This document shows positions 1 through 7,311 of a DNA stretch of 39,633 nucleotides, piece by piece. Location of the stretch: positions 1 to 39,633 of IMG/VR virus record IMGVR_UViG_3300030385_001885; one strand, 5' to 3'. Under the pieces are notes generated by a model. The model did not search any database and was not told where the DNA came from. It saw only the letters and a list, made by a program, of their open reading frames with translations. Origin of the DNA: a virus. Each line of letters begins with the position of its first letter. The first letter of the stretch is position 1. Both the position numbers and the translations under genes were made by a program.

Positions 1-16
1 CTCGCGCAGCTCGCCC

Positions 17-70
17 GCAGATCTACCCGACACAACCAGGCCCGGCTGAATGAACACTCATTCAGTCAAT
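17..70. repeat. left copy of end module: hairpin CTGAATGA/TCATTCAG
   Basis: A perfect 8-bp inverted repeat (46-53 and 58-65) with a 4-nt loop ACAC is followed directly by GTCAAT. GCAGATCT lies at 17-24. The same hairpin (7-bp arms, loop GCCC) followed by GTCAAT occurs near the right end at 39525-39548, and GCAGATCT recurs at 39552-39559. The hairpin is seen directly; a role as replication origin, packaging or recombination site is inference. Confidence 0.75.
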
Positions 71-75
71 AATCG

Positions 76-101
76 GGTGCCTGGTTATGGCCAGGGGCAC
101 C
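76..101. other. stem-loop GGTGCC/GGCACC between hairpin and iterons
   Basis: GGTGCC (76-81) pairs with GGCACC (96-101). An inner TGG/CCA stem (82-84 with 91-93) and a 6-nt loop leave a two-base GG bulge. It is GC-rich with no T-tract after it, so it does not look like a terminator. It is probably part of the structured noncoding end. Confidence 0.5.
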
Positions 102-117
102 GGCTCTCGAGAACCCT

Positions 118-145
118 GCGAGACAAGGCGAGACACCGCGAGACA
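118..145 (+). repeat. three helically phased GCGAGACA iterons
   Basis: GCGAGACA occurs at 118-125, 128-135 and 138-145, exactly 10 bp apart, so all three copies face the same side of the helix. Two further copies with the same spacing lie at the right end (39597-39604, 39607-39614). Single copies occur inside left-arm genes at 2137, 2379 and 4817 in the same orientation, and one inverted copy at 15064-15071. Such arrays usually bind an initiator, a terminase or a regulator; which applies here is not shown. Confidence 0.7.
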
Positions 146-165
146 GGGCACCCCATATAACGTGT

Positions 166-194
166 TTGACGTACACATGAATTACGTGTACAAC
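166..194 (+). promoter_or_regulatory. sigma70-like early promoter
   Basis: TTGACG (166-171) and TACAAC (189-194) are separated by exactly 17 bp. They match the sigma70 -35 and -10 consensus at 5/6 and 4/6 positions. The predicted start is near 200-203, about 25 bases before the first gene at 226. This is the likely promoter of the left-arm operon. It overlaps a palindrome (171-191), so it is probably regulated. Confidence 0.6.
171..191. promoter_or_regulatory. palindromic operator candidate GTACAC-N9-GTGTAC
   Basis: GTACAC (171-176) and GTGTAC (186-191) form a perfect 6-bp inverted repeat, centre-to-centre 15 bp, within the promoter spacer and touching both hexamers. A third related half-site CGTGT lies at 161-165. 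The position is ideal for a dimeric repressor that blocks RNA polymerase. No repressor gene was recognised in the window. Confidence 0.5.
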
Positions 195-225
195 CGACTC
201 ATTCTTTCTCACAACGGAGTTACTC

Positions 226-522
226 ATGAACGATATCACCACCATCACCTGGAATGAGGGCGACAAGAAGTTCTCGCTGGTTATCGACCAGACCAACAGG
301 ACAGTCACCTACCACGAGGGCGGGAAGCTCGCCTATCAGAGCGATGACAGGCCCACGGTCACCAAGTTTGAGGAGGGCCTCGAGCCTCTGCTGTCAGTGC
401 TGTTCCGCCACCATCACAATGAGCTGTTCGGCACCAACGTGGGTGCTGGCGATAACAACCCCTCCTGGGCGTTCGCCGCTGCCGTGGCTGCTGTGAGGCA
501 AGAGATGGGGGAGGGATTATGA
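226..522 (+). CDS. hypothetical protein, first early gene (98 aa)
   Basis: Not recognised. This is the first gene after the early promoter. The ATG at 226 has GGAG at 216-219 at good spacing, and the leader is pyrimidine-rich. The N-terminal half alternates polar and hydrophobic residues in short beta-like strands (TITWNEG, FSLVID, RTVTYHE). The C-terminal part has a helical stretch (WAFAAAVAAVRQEM) after a His-rich segment (RHHHNE). The stop overlaps the next start at 519. First genes of early phage operons often act against host functions, but nothing here shows that. Confidence 0.75.
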   Translation: MNDITTITWNEGDKKFSLVIDQTNRTVTYHEGGKLAYQSDDRPTVTKFEEGLEPLLSVLFRHHHNELFGTNVGAGDNNPSWAFAAAVAAVRQEMGEGL

Positions 523-950
523 ACTCACTCGACATCGTGTGTCGGAAGAAGAGAGGATGGCGAGGGACTGCTGCCGAGGTCGCAGTCATTGACCTCCAGC
601 CTGAGCATGTCCTGGGCGAGGACCGTTCCGCTGACGTTGCTCATGTGGTCTATAACCTGAACCCTGACAGGTTGCTGGAGCCGGCCTCTGACTGGCCTTG
701 CTCGTGCGTGAAGGGGAAGCCCTGCTACATCGCCCAGTACATGACTGGTGGTGGCACCGCTGAGTACGACGAGGGCTTGTGGGTCATCAACCCTGACGCC
801 TTCGCTAGGTGGCTACGAGATGTGGTTATAGATCACCCCGACTGGGAGGATTGCTTCGACGTCGATGACGATCCACCCGTCAGTGACTTGCAGTTGTTCG
901 GAAAGCTATCAGGAACTACGCGCCGAGGAGGTGACCCATGGAGAGTTTAG
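519..950 (+). CDS. hypothetical acidic protein (143 aa)
   Basis: Not recognised. The ATG overlaps the stop of the preceding gene, and GGGAGGG just upstream is a strong ribosome site. Three Cys in the middle (CSCVKGKPC) form a tight CxCx5C cluster that could bind metal. The region near residues 110-125 is very acidic (DHPDWEDCFDVDDDPP). The C-terminus overlaps the next gene by 13 bases in another frame. The protein is probably soluble, with no signal peptide or membrane segment. Confidence 0.7.
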   Translation: MNSLDIVCRKKRGWRGTAAEVAVIDLQPEHVLGEDRSADVAHVVYNLNPDRLLEPASDWPCSCVKGKPCYIAQYMTGGGTAEYDEGLWVINPDAFARWLRDVVIDHPDWEDCFDVDDDPPVSDLQLFGKLSGTTRRGGDPWRV

Positions 951-1255
951 TCGGATTAATCAACGAGGTTCGCAACGGTCTGCTGCCTGACTGGGCGGCT
1001 CTTAGTGAGATGGAGGCGCGTGTCAGCGAGCGCGAGGGGCTCCTCACCAAGATCATGGCCAAGGTTCTGCTCCACCAATTGAACGACGAGGATAGGTCCG
1101 CTGTCGCTCTGCTGGTCGATGACCTCAACAATGTCTCGAAGGCCATGACGACCACGCACGCTGGCATTGCCTCTGCCGCCGTCGTTGCCCGTGCCCTAGC
1201 AAGTCACATCGATGATCGCCCTGCCCTCAAGCTCGTGGAGGACTGCGATGATTGA
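938..1255 (+). CDS. hypothetical helical protein (105 aa)
   Basis: Not recognised. It is almost entirely amphipathic helix, with Leu, Ala and Glu spaced as in a coiled coil (LLPDWAALSEMEARVSERE, AVALLVDDLNNVSKAM). The ATG at 938 follows GGAGG in the end of the preceding gene. The stop overlaps the ATG at 1248. A small helical accessory or regulatory protein is plausible; no function can be assigned. Confidence 0.7.
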   Translation: MESLVGLINEVRNGLLPDWAALSEMEARVSEREGLLTKIMAKVLLHQLNDEDRSAVALLVDDLNNVSKAMTTTHAGIASAAVVARALASHIDDRPALKLVEDCDD

Positions 1256-1460
1256 CAAACGCGTAATCGCAGCTGGTCGTATCGGCGGGTTTAAAGGAAT
1301 GGTGACGGCGTCTGAGATGCCAGCTGAGAACCTGGACAAGATCATCAAGCTCCGCTGTCCCTGTGGTGGCACCGCCGAGGTGCTGGGGCGCGAGTTCGTA
1401 GAGCTCTCCCACAGGCGTGCCATTATTTGGTGCGATGAGTGTGTGTCTGGTGGGCTTTAA
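1248..1460 (+). CDS. small zinc-ribbon-like protein (70 aa)
   Basis: The ATG at 1248 sits at the end of the preceding gene with GGAGGA about 7 bases upstream, so I chose it over an earlier in-frame start at 1212. The sequence has a CPC pair near residue 38 and a CDEC pair near residue 64, the spacing of a small zinc ribbon. It partly overlaps the methyltransferase start. It could bind nucleic acid or assist a larger protein; no family is recognised. Confidence 0.65.
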   Translation: MIDKRVIAAGRIGGFKGMVTASEMPAENLDKIIKLRCPCGGTAEVLGREFVELSHRRAIIWCDECVSGGL

Positions 1461-1941
1461 GGGCACACTGTTTAGCAGTGCATCTAACGAATGGGTGACT
1501 CCACAACCCCTGTTTGACGCACTGAACGCTGAGTTTGGCTTCGACTTGGATGCGGCGGCTTCGCCCGCTAACGCCAAGTGCGAGGCCTTTCTCACTTGTG
1601 ATGACGATGCCCTCTCGGTGCCGTGGCACACCCGTGCGTCGTCTGTCTGGCTGAACCCACCCTATGGCCGAGGTATTGGCCGATGGGTACAGAAGGCCTA
1701 TGACGAGAGCCGACAGGGCTGCCGGGTGGTGGTACTTGTGATGGCTCGATGCGATACCCGCTGGTGGCATCAATGGGCTACCCGTGCCGCAGAGATCCGC
1801 TTCATCCACGGACGCATCTGGTTCCTCCAAGGGGCCAAGTCCGTCAGTGCAGCGCCAGCACCCTCAGCCGTCCTCGTTTTCGACGAGGATCTCAGGCGAC
1901 CAGTAGTAACCCATGTCACCTTACCCAGGAGAGAACCGTGA
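1435..1941 (+). CDS. dam: phage DNA N-6-adenine methyltransferase (Dam-like)
   Basis: This resembles the phage Dam family (the phage T1 Dam type), which methylates the N6 of adenine, in that family usually in GATC, with S-adenosylmethionine. Visible marks are the N-terminal NEWVTPQPLFDALNAEF segment, FDLDAAASPANAKC (about residues 36-49) and the catalytic NPPY motif at about 74-77, followed by GRGIGRWVQKA. Then come a hydrophobic VVVLVMARCDTRWW strand and IRFIHGRIWF near the C-terminus. Starting at ATG 1435 gives 168 aa, close to family size; GTG 1417 is an alternative. It may protect phage DNA from restriction or mark phage sites. GATC sites are strongly enriched in the right arm of this genome. 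Confidence 0.88.
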   Translation: MSVCLVGFKGTLFSSASNEWVTPQPLFDALNAEFGFDLDAAASPANAKCEAFLTCDDDALSVPWHTRASSVWLNPPYGRGIGRWVQKAYDESRQGCRVVVLVMARCDTRWWHQWATRAAEIRFIHGRIWFLQGAKSVSAAPAPSAVLVFDEDLRRPVVTHVTLPRREP

Positions 1942-2216
1942 AAGCAGACAACGTAACCCGGGCGCGAAACATCATGCTCGCACTGGCCAATGATGGCTTT
2001 AGCGCAGGCGATATGGCTGACGTCATCGCCAATACAAACGTGATGTGCGCCGATACCATGTGCGTGGCTGTCCCTGAGATCGGGGGCCCGCTACATGCCC
2101 TAGCGTTGCTCATCCAGCAGACTCTCGAGAGACACTGCGAGACACGCGACCTTGAGTCGGAGATCCACGTCATCAACCAAGCTACCGTCGCGGACGGTGA
2201 GGACAGCGTGCATTGA
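1938..2216 (+). CDS. hypothetical protein (92 aa)
   Basis: Not recognised. The GTG start at 1938 overlaps the methyltransferase stop (GTGA) and has a strong AGGAGAG at 1927-1933, which decides this start. The protein is mostly helical with several Cys (MCADTMC, RHCE) and a hydrophobic centre (GGPLHALALLIQQTL). Coupling to the methyltransferase suggests co-expression. An earlier in-frame start at 1749 would run through the methyltransferase gene and has no support. Confidence 0.7.
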   Translation: MKADNVTRARNIMLALANDGFSAGDMADVIANTNVMCADTMCVAVPEIGGPLHALALLIQQTLERHCETRDLESEIHVINQATVADGEDSVH

Positions 2217-2677
2217 TGAGTAACGACAGAGAGATACCGTTTCTCACCGATAGCGCCTTCTTCCCCACCGTTGAGGACTTCATCCAGACGGAGGCTGGCT
2301 ACCTGTGGTCACGCATAGCAGGCAACGACCTACATGACATGGTCAGGCATTACGGGCACGAGTCTGTGGCAGCAGACTGCGAGACAGGTGTGCGCTCGCT
2401 CAAGGCGTGGCTCTGCGGTGCTAACCAGCCGCAACCTGACAGCCTATACCGCATGCGTTGCATCCACCCTGACTTCAGTTGCGACAAGACCATCTTGCAC
2501 ATCGGGTTCAAACGTGAACTCCGAGGCAACATGAAGCAGACCCTTGAGCGCCCTCCCATGGGGTTTGCTGCCATGGCTGTATCCGATCGCGTGAAGGCAG
2601 CTCGCTCTCGCTCTCGCAATAAAGCTGACCGCGTTGTCGCTCGGCACCGCGCTGCTGAGAAGAGGAGGGAGGGTTGA
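2216..2677 (+). CDS. hypothetical protein with basic C-terminus (153 aa)
   Basis: Not recognised. The ATG overlaps the preceding stop (TGATG); a TTG one codon earlier is possible. The N-terminal two thirds is mixed and includes several Cys and His. The last about 35 residues are strongly basic and helical (VKAARSRSRNKADRVVARHR), which suggests nucleic-acid contact. The stop overlaps the TTG start of the helicase-loader-like gene, so it may work next to that protein in replication initiation. This is inferred from position only. Confidence 0.7.
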   Translation: MSNDREIPFLTDSAFFPTVEDFIQTEAGYLWSRIAGNDLHDMVRHYGHESVAADCETGVRSLKAWLCGANQPQPDSLYRMRCIHPDFSCDKTILHIGFKRELRGNMKQTLERPPMGFAAMAVSDRVKAARSRSRNKADRVVARHRAAEKRREG

Positions 2678-3417
2678 AGCCTTGCCTCCGATGCAGCGGG
2701 GAGGGCTGGTTTGTTGAGGACGGATACGAGGTCGCATGTCGCTGCTCTATGGGCAAGACAGGCCTCGACAAGCCCAAGTGGCTCCGCGCCAATGAGGCCA
2801 TGAACCTCGTCCAGCGTGCCGTCCCGTCCAAGGTCCGGCGCTACACGTCCAACCACTACCAGTACGCGTTGCCCCACCGGGGCGAGGCAAACCGACTCAT
2901 GGTGGAGTGGCTGAGATGCGGTCTCAAGCTGAACACCGGACACCCCTCGATGTATTTCTGGGGGCCCACCGGTACAGGCAAGAGTGTGCTGGCTGCCGAG
3001 GCTGCCCGCTGTGCCCTCGTAGATGGCTCAGCAACGACGTTTCACTGGCTCAGTGAGGGTATCCTAGCCTCAGCGGTTAAGAGTCGCTTCCTGGACGGAG
3101 AACACCGAGATGCCAGAGCTACCCTCAAGGAGGCTACTGAGTGCGACCTCCTGGTCATCGACGAGTTCACCACCCAGGGCATGAGCATCTACTCCGCGCA
3201 AGCGATACGGGTGGTGGCCGACTTGCTCGCTGATAGGTTTGATAACGAGCGGCCAACGCTCATGACCAGCAACCGTGAATGGTGTGCCAAGGACTGGCCC
3301 ACCAGGTTGGTCTCTAGATGGGAGGTGAGTGTACGAGAAGTCGAGATAGGTGGCGTTGATATGCGCCGAATAGCAAGCCCCGGTTGCCCAGCCCTAAGGC
3401 AGACAACCGAGACTTGA
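2674..3417 (+). CDS. DnaC-like AAA+ ATPase, probable helicase loader (247 aa)
   Basis: The TTG start at 2674 is supported by AGGAGGGAGGG immediately upstream. An N-terminal metal site (C4, C7, C22, C24) precedes a AAA+ core: Walker A GPTGTGKS at 97-104, Walker B LLVIDE at 159-164, sensor-1-like TLMTSN at 195-200 and a candidate arginine finger near RLVSRW at 211-216. This is the layout of DnaC/DnaI-type loaders, which place the replicative helicase on DNA. No helicase gene is seen, so it presumably recruits the host enzyme. IstB-like transposition ATPases share the fold, but no transposase is present. Confidence 0.88.
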   Translation: MKPCLRCSGEGWFVEDGYEVACRCSMGKTGLDKPKWLRANEAMNLVQRAVPSKVRRYTSNHYQYALPHRGEANRLMVEWLRCGLKLNTGHPSMYFWGPTGTGKSVLAAEAARCALVDGSATTFHWLSEGILASAVKSRFLDGEHRDARATLKEATECDLLVIDEFTTQGMSIYSAQAIRVVADLLADRFDNERPTLMTSNREWCAKDWPTRLVSRWEVSVREVEIGGVDMRRIASPGCPALRQTTET

Positions 3418-3489
3418 GGTTCTCTCTCTCACAAAAGTACCCGACGTGAGGGTAGAGGGGAGCGACTCAATTGTAAAGGGAGAAGGGTT
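3418..3489 (+). other. structured leader between replication genes
   Basis: This gap starts with a pyrimidine run (TTCTCTCTCTCAC) and contains CTCAC/GTGAG arms around a 13-nt loop. It ends with GGGAGAAGGG before the ATG at 3490. No clear promoter hexamers or T-tract are seen. The pyrimidine run resembles those in the leaders at 201-211, 36133-36152 and 36878-36901. Confidence 0.35.
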
Positions 3490-4062
3490 ATGGAGAAGAA
3501 GGTGACAATTGCTGAGCTTAGGGCTCAGGCAGATGAGATGATGGTCATGCTGCACGGTCAGTTGAACGACAGGGGTGAATCACTGACAGACGAGGAGTTC
3601 ACTACGCTGCTCGCTGAGTGGGTGGCTCACGCCTCAAACAAACTGGTCGCATGTCGGCAGGTGGTAGCGAGCTGCGAGGCAAGGCGCACTAGCTACGAGG
3701 GTGAGATTGAAGCCTTCGCCATCTTGGTTGAGCGTGAGACTAAAGCCATCGACCGCGTTAATGGCTACGCGCTGATGCTTCTCGATACAGAGATCGAGTT
3801 GTTGAATGCTACCAAGTCACCGGAGGAGGCGATCGACAAGGTCAAGCTTCCCGATGGTTCTTGGGCCAAGCTCTACGTGGGGAAGGGGCGCATCGTCAAC
3901 ATCCGCAACTTCGACATGCTGCCCAAAGAGTTCATCTACTCGCGAGCCGACAGGGCTGCCATCCGAGATGCAATCAAGGCAGGCATCCAGGTCGCAGGTG
4001 CTGAGATCATCGAGAGCTCAAAACCCCCTCGAGTTCAGTGGGGTGGGAGGAAGAAGCAATGA
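3490..4062 (+). CDS. Gp157-like phage protein (190 aa)
   Basis: This resembles the siphovirus Gp157 family, small proteins common beside phage recombination genes. A long amphipathic helical N-terminal half (about 1-105) is followed by the characteristic KVKLPDGSW segment at about 118, a strand region and LPKEFIYSRADRAAIRDAIKAGIQVAGAEI toward the C-terminus. Members have been linked to phage resistance in Streptococcus, and their neighbours are usually SSB and annealing proteins, as here. Biochemical activity is not established. The stop overlaps the Erf-like gene start (ATGA). GGGAGAAGGG precedes its ATG. Confidence 0.8.
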   Translation: MEKKVTIAELRAQADEMMVMLHGQLNDRGESLTDEEFTTLLAEWVAHASNKLVACRQVVASCEARRTSYEGEIEAFAILVERETKAIDRVNGYALMLLDTEIELLNATKSPEEAIDKVKLPDGSWAKLYVGKGRIVNIRNFDMLPKEFIYSRADRAAIRDAIKAGIQVAGAEIIESSKPPRVQWGGRKKQ

Positions 4063-4658
4063 ACTTCTGCAGTGAACTGAAGATGAGTGAGGAGGTGGAC
4101 GAGATTATCCCCGCCCTTATCAAGGCCGCGCATCAGGTACAGGTGGTGGGCAAGAACGCCCCGAACCAGACCTGGAAGTACGCTAACCTTGAGACGGTGC
4201 GGGCTGCAGCCAACGAGGCACTCCAGCCCAACGGCTTGGCTATCTCCTGCTTTCCTGCCAACCATGGCTCACGTTACGGAGTGGTAGCGATGGTCATGCA
4301 TGAGTCCGGTCAGTGGATGCGGTGCATGGTGGTCCTGCCTACCGAGTCACAGGAGGGACGGCACCAGAACCAAGACCAGCTGGCTGGTGGAAGCTTCACG
4401 TACATCAGGAGGTACTGCATCTGCGCCATCTTAAACATCGTCACCGGCGAGGACGTCGATGCGAACACACCAGAGCAGCAAGAGGTGACGGTGTTCATAC
4501 AGAAAGTGAAGAAGCTCCAAGAGGAGGTGGGGCTGCGAGAGCTAGGGATGAGAAGACTATTGGAGACAATGAACTACAAGAAGTTAGACAAAGTGCCCGC
4601 TGAAGAAAGAGAGAAAGTATTAACAGCAATCAAGGAGATAAATCGTGCCACGTCTTAG
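4059..4658 (+). CDS. erf: Erf-family single-strand annealing protein (199 aa)
   Basis: ERF-type annealing proteins pair complementary single strands during phage recombination and circularisation. Signature segments are WKYANLETV (39-47), PNGLAI (57-62) and GSFTYIRRYCICAILNIVTGEDVDAN spanning about 111-136, the typical TYxRRY core followed by an acidic end. The ATG at 4059 overlaps the preceding stop and has GGGAGG upstream; an earlier start at 4038 would lie inside the Gp157-like gene. The C-terminal 60 residues are helical and basic. It likely acts with the SSB-like protein just downstream and with RusA. Confidence 0.88.
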   Translation: MNFCSELKMSEEVDEIIPALIKAAHQVQVVGKNAPNQTWKYANLETVRAAANEALQPNGLAISCFPANHGSRYGVVAMVMHESGQWMRCMVVLPTESQEGRHQNQDQLAGGSFTYIRRYCICAILNIVTGEDVDANTPEQQEVTVFIQKVKKLQEEVGLRELGMRRLLETMNYKKLDKVPAEEREKVLTAIKEINRATS

Positions 4659-5147
4659 CCAACCTTTTAAATCTGCTGACTACACCCACAATACCTCGCC
4701 GCCTGAGCGCGCCGAGTGGTTCAGGGTCAAGATTATCGAGTCCAACTTTGCAAACGTCCCCACGAGTGAGGGGCTGGGAGAGATGCTCAACTTTGACTTC
4801 GAGTGCATCGAGGGTCGCGAGACAGGTGACCGCTACACCAAGACCGTCTGGCGTTGTGGCTTCTGGTATGACCACGAGAAGCGCGCTGACTGGGTGGGGT
4901 GGGGTAGGACCGACCTCGCCAAGATAGCCGTTGCTTGTGGGAAGCCAGACATCGAAGACACCGATGAGTTAACGGGGTGTGAACTGCTGGTGAAGGTTGG
5001 TCCTCAGACCAAGAAGCCTCAGTACCCTAGGGCTTTTGACTTTGCGGGCATCCCTGTGGAGAAGCCTGACGACCACGAGCACTACGTGCCTGACCGTCAC
5101 GACCACAAGGATGGTGCTGACGACTACAAGGACGACGAGATACCGTT

Positions 5148-5151
<4 letters not shown>
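4645..5151 (+). CDS. single-stranded DNA-binding-like protein (168 aa)
   Basis: The GTG start at 4645 has AAGGAG upstream and overlaps the Erf-like gene by 14 bases. The first about 125 residues are beta-rich and resemble the phage DUF669/OB-fold SSB group (EWFRVKIIESNF, LNFDFECIEG, YTKTVWRCGFW). The C-terminal 45 residues are disordered, acidic and His-rich, ending in DDEIPF. That tail closely matches the SSB C-terminal peptide that binds host replication and repair proteins. The combination with Erf and Gp157 supports an SSB role. The stop codon overlaps that of the convergent gene. Confidence 0.82.
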
Positions 5152-5426
<275 letters not shown>

Positions 5427-5434
5427 GCTACCTC

Positions 5435-5896
5435 CTAGTACAGAATTGATGAGACTGTGAAGGTCGCGAGACCTCCCCAGGCCGGTGTCCCCGCCGAACC
5501 CCTGTCGAGGACCATGTAGATGACCTCAACTCCCACCACTAACGAGCAACAGATGGGCGTGTAGTCCATGTAGCCTGAGTTCACCTGGTTGTACCTGCCG
5601 GTCGACCACGCCTGGTCAGGCGTGGTCAGAGAATCAGACGCATGTACAACAACAGGATGGTTGGCCCCGGCAAACTTCAGGTGGAGTTGGGGTACGTTTG
5701 AGCTATTGGGAGCTGCGTTAGTGAGAGCAAACTGAAACTCATACGGGGCACCTGAGATTGGATGCCCCAGGATGTCTTCAGTAATCTTCCAGCCAGGGTT
5801 TGTCCGCGCAGGATTATCAGTGGTGAGCTCTGACGATAGGTCAAGATGGTAAGACGGGCTGGTCACCGAGAACGTCTTTGTAGCCTTGATGATCAT
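5435..5896 (-). CDS. beta-rich structural-type protein, paralogue A (153 aa)
   Basis: This is one of three tandem related proteins starting with MIIK. It shares with the next gene upstream the start KTFxxTSPxY, the block PGWKIT-x-D-x-LGHxISGAPY-x-FQF, LHLKFAGA versus YLKFVGA, VEVIYMV, and the C-terminal TFTVSSILY. The pattern is all-beta with no signal peptide, as in a jelly-roll capsid decoration or fibre-tip protein. Location after the lysis genes is unusual for core virion parts. Its exact role is unknown. Confidence 0.7.
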   Translation of the reverse strand: MIIKATKTFSVTSPSYHLDLSSELTTDNPARTNPGWKITEDILGHPISGAPYEFQFALTNAAPNSSNVPQLHLKFAGANHPVVVHASDSLTTPDQAWSTGRYNQVNSGYMDYTPICCSLVVGVEVIYMVLDRGSAGTPAWGGLATFTVSSILY

Positions 5897-5905
5897 AGCG
5901 ACTCC

Positions 5906-6361
5906 TCAATACAGGATGGACGAGACAGTGAATGTCGTGTCAGCGTCGAAGACACCGCCTCCAGACCTCACCGCCACCATGTAGATTGCCTCGATACCCA
6001 CAAACATACTTACCGTCACAGGTCCGTGCCGCAGGAAGCTGTCCTGCTTTGAACGATAGGTCAGAGACCATGCCTGTTGTTTCATTCCATTCAGGTCTCT
6101 CGCCCCGTGAACACGCGCGCCGTTATCAGCACCAACGAACTTGAGGTACATGGTTGGCGCAGACGTGGTTCCTGTGGCCGATTCTATGGAAAACTGAAAC
6201 TGATACGGAGCACCCGATATGTTGTGCCCAAGGGAGTCACCCGTGATCTTCCACCCAGGCTTGGTGGCAGTAGGTATCAGCGTTGATGCTATCTCACTCG
6301 ACCAGTCTGCCGCGTACTCAGGAGAGGTTGGGGTGAATGTCTTCTGGGACTTGATGATCAC
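5906..6361 (-). CDS. beta-rich structural-type protein, paralogue B (151 aa)
   Basis: Clear paralogue of the gene at 5435-5896, with near-identical N- and C-termini (TTFTVSSILY at the end) and the central GHNISGAPYQFQF block. The middle differs most, around residues 85-120, which would fit a variable surface. Its ATG overlaps the stop of the third family member at 6358. The family may be decoration or receptor-contact proteins. No database family is recognised. Confidence 0.7.
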   Translation of the reverse strand: MIIKSQKTFTPTSPEYAADWSSEIASTLIPTATKPGWKITGDSLGHNISGAPYQFQFSIESATGTTSAPTMYLKFVGADNGARVHGARDLNGMKQQAWSLTYRSKQDSFLRHGPVTVSMFVGIEAIYMVAVRSGGGVFDADTTFTVSSILY

Positions 6362-6729
6362 GTATCACCTGCCTCCAGGAGGTAGACGGTGATGTGGCAT
6401 GTCTCAGTACCTGTGGATGGGAGATCGACATTCAATCCCTCGATGAGGAAGCGGCCACATCCAGTGGGGTAGTTCCCCGCGCCCAGGCTGAAGCACTTGT
6501 TGTTGGCACCCTGTGTACCGAGCTGGGTATACGCGGGGGCGCCGGCAATCTGAGCTGAGATTGTCCAGTTGCTGGCAGAGAACGTCGAGTCTGTATTCGC
6601 TATCTGGTAGATGTGCGGGGAGCCAGCCATCGGGAACCCAAAGGTGGTCGAGTCAAACGTCCAGGAGTTTGTCCCACCGTCCCACTCAGTTGACGACGTG
6701 TCGAAGTTGCCAGAGAACTTGATGATCAT
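6358..6729 (-). CDS. beta-rich protein, divergent paralogue C (123 aa)
   Basis: It starts MIIKFSGNFDTSSTEW, like the two downstream paralogues, and keeps a similar layout: a Gly-Ser-Pro-His (GSPHIYQI) element where the others have SGAPYxFQF, then beta strands. It has lost the TFTVSSILY end and is about 30 residues shorter. Several Asn, Ser and Thr residues suggest an exposed beta structure. The ATG overlaps the preceding tiny gene's stop (ATGA). Confidence 0.65.
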   Translation of the reverse strand: MIIKFSGNFDTSSTEWDGGTNSWTFDSTTFGFPMAGSPHIYQIANTDSTFSASNWTISAQIAGAPAYTQLGTQGANNKCFSLGAGNYPTGCGRFLIEGLNVDLPSTGTETCHITVYLLEAGDT

Positions 6730-6869
6730 TTCTTACCTCGCTTCGCGCCACCCTTGTTAGCATAGATGGCTTTGCACTGCTTGGCTGCCTTGGTCTTGGA
6801 GCCTTTGCCTTTGTAATTCTTACCGCTGTTTCCGCACTTGTGTCCGCTACTCGTCCGCTTCACTGGCAT
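6726..6869 (-). CDS. tiny highly basic protein (47 aa)
   Basis: An ATG at 6869 opens 47 codons ending at 6726, overlapping both neighbours (23 bases with the holin-like gene, 3 with paralogue C). Composition is extreme: about 14 Lys plus several Arg and Gly, two Cys, starting MPVKRTSSGHKCGNSGKNYK. Similar tiny Lys-Gly proteins occur in many phage late regions without known function; it may bind DNA or RNA. It fills an otherwise empty 117-base gap in a gapless operon, which supports it. Confidence 0.6.
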   Translation of the reverse strand: MPVKRTSSGHKCGNSGKNYKGKGSKTKAAKQCKAIYANKGGAKRGKK

Positions 6870-7311
6870 TAAATCTCTCCGTCGTTATCAGGCTTGGTGC
6901 TGTCTTGATCACGGCTTCTGCCATGCACCCCTTGATGCAGGCTACCGAGCACTTGAACGCCTTCTTCACCAACAGCCTGGTCTGGGTACACGATGTCATC
7001 ATCAACAGGAGCCCCAGCAACAGGCCTGTCACTACGACAGATGGTGGTCCTGACGAGGTATCGTCGTCGTCCTTGTCTCTCATCTTCCCTCTCAAGATTG
7101 ACGTCACCCACCCAATGATTCCCCAGATGGCGATGACCAGCCAGACTGCGACGCCCTCTGCTCCTCCCTCGCTATCGGTGATGGGCAGCTCTCTGCTCCA
7201 ATGCATCACCAGCCTAATGGTGGCGACGATGGCTGCCCACAAATGCATCTGATTACCCAGGCTCTTCTCCAAAGAGAAGACACCCCTCACCATATCGAAC
7301 GGACTCTTCAT
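6847..7311 (-). CDS. putative holin-like membrane protein (154 aa)
   Basis: Three hydrophobic segments are visible at about residues 23-37, 53-73 and 91-107, with a charged RGKMRDKDDDD loop between the second and third. The third runs into LLLMMTSC, a lipobox-like end at C108, followed by several Cys (CSVACIKGC). Three membrane segments next to the endolysin fit a class-I-type holin that opens the inner membrane. The TSC motif plus an internal Met at 77 could instead yield a small lipoprotein of the outer-spanin kind. The start overlaps the upstream stop and has GGGGGA nearby. Confidence 0.55.
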   Translation of the reverse strand: MKSPFDMVRGVFSLEKSLGNQMHLWAAIVATIRLVMHWSRELPITDSEGGAEGVAVWLVIAIWGIIGWVTSILRGKMRDKDDDDTSSGPPSVVVTGLLLGLLLMMTSCTQTRLLVKKAFKCSVACIKGCMAEAVIKTAPSLITTERFNASEADE

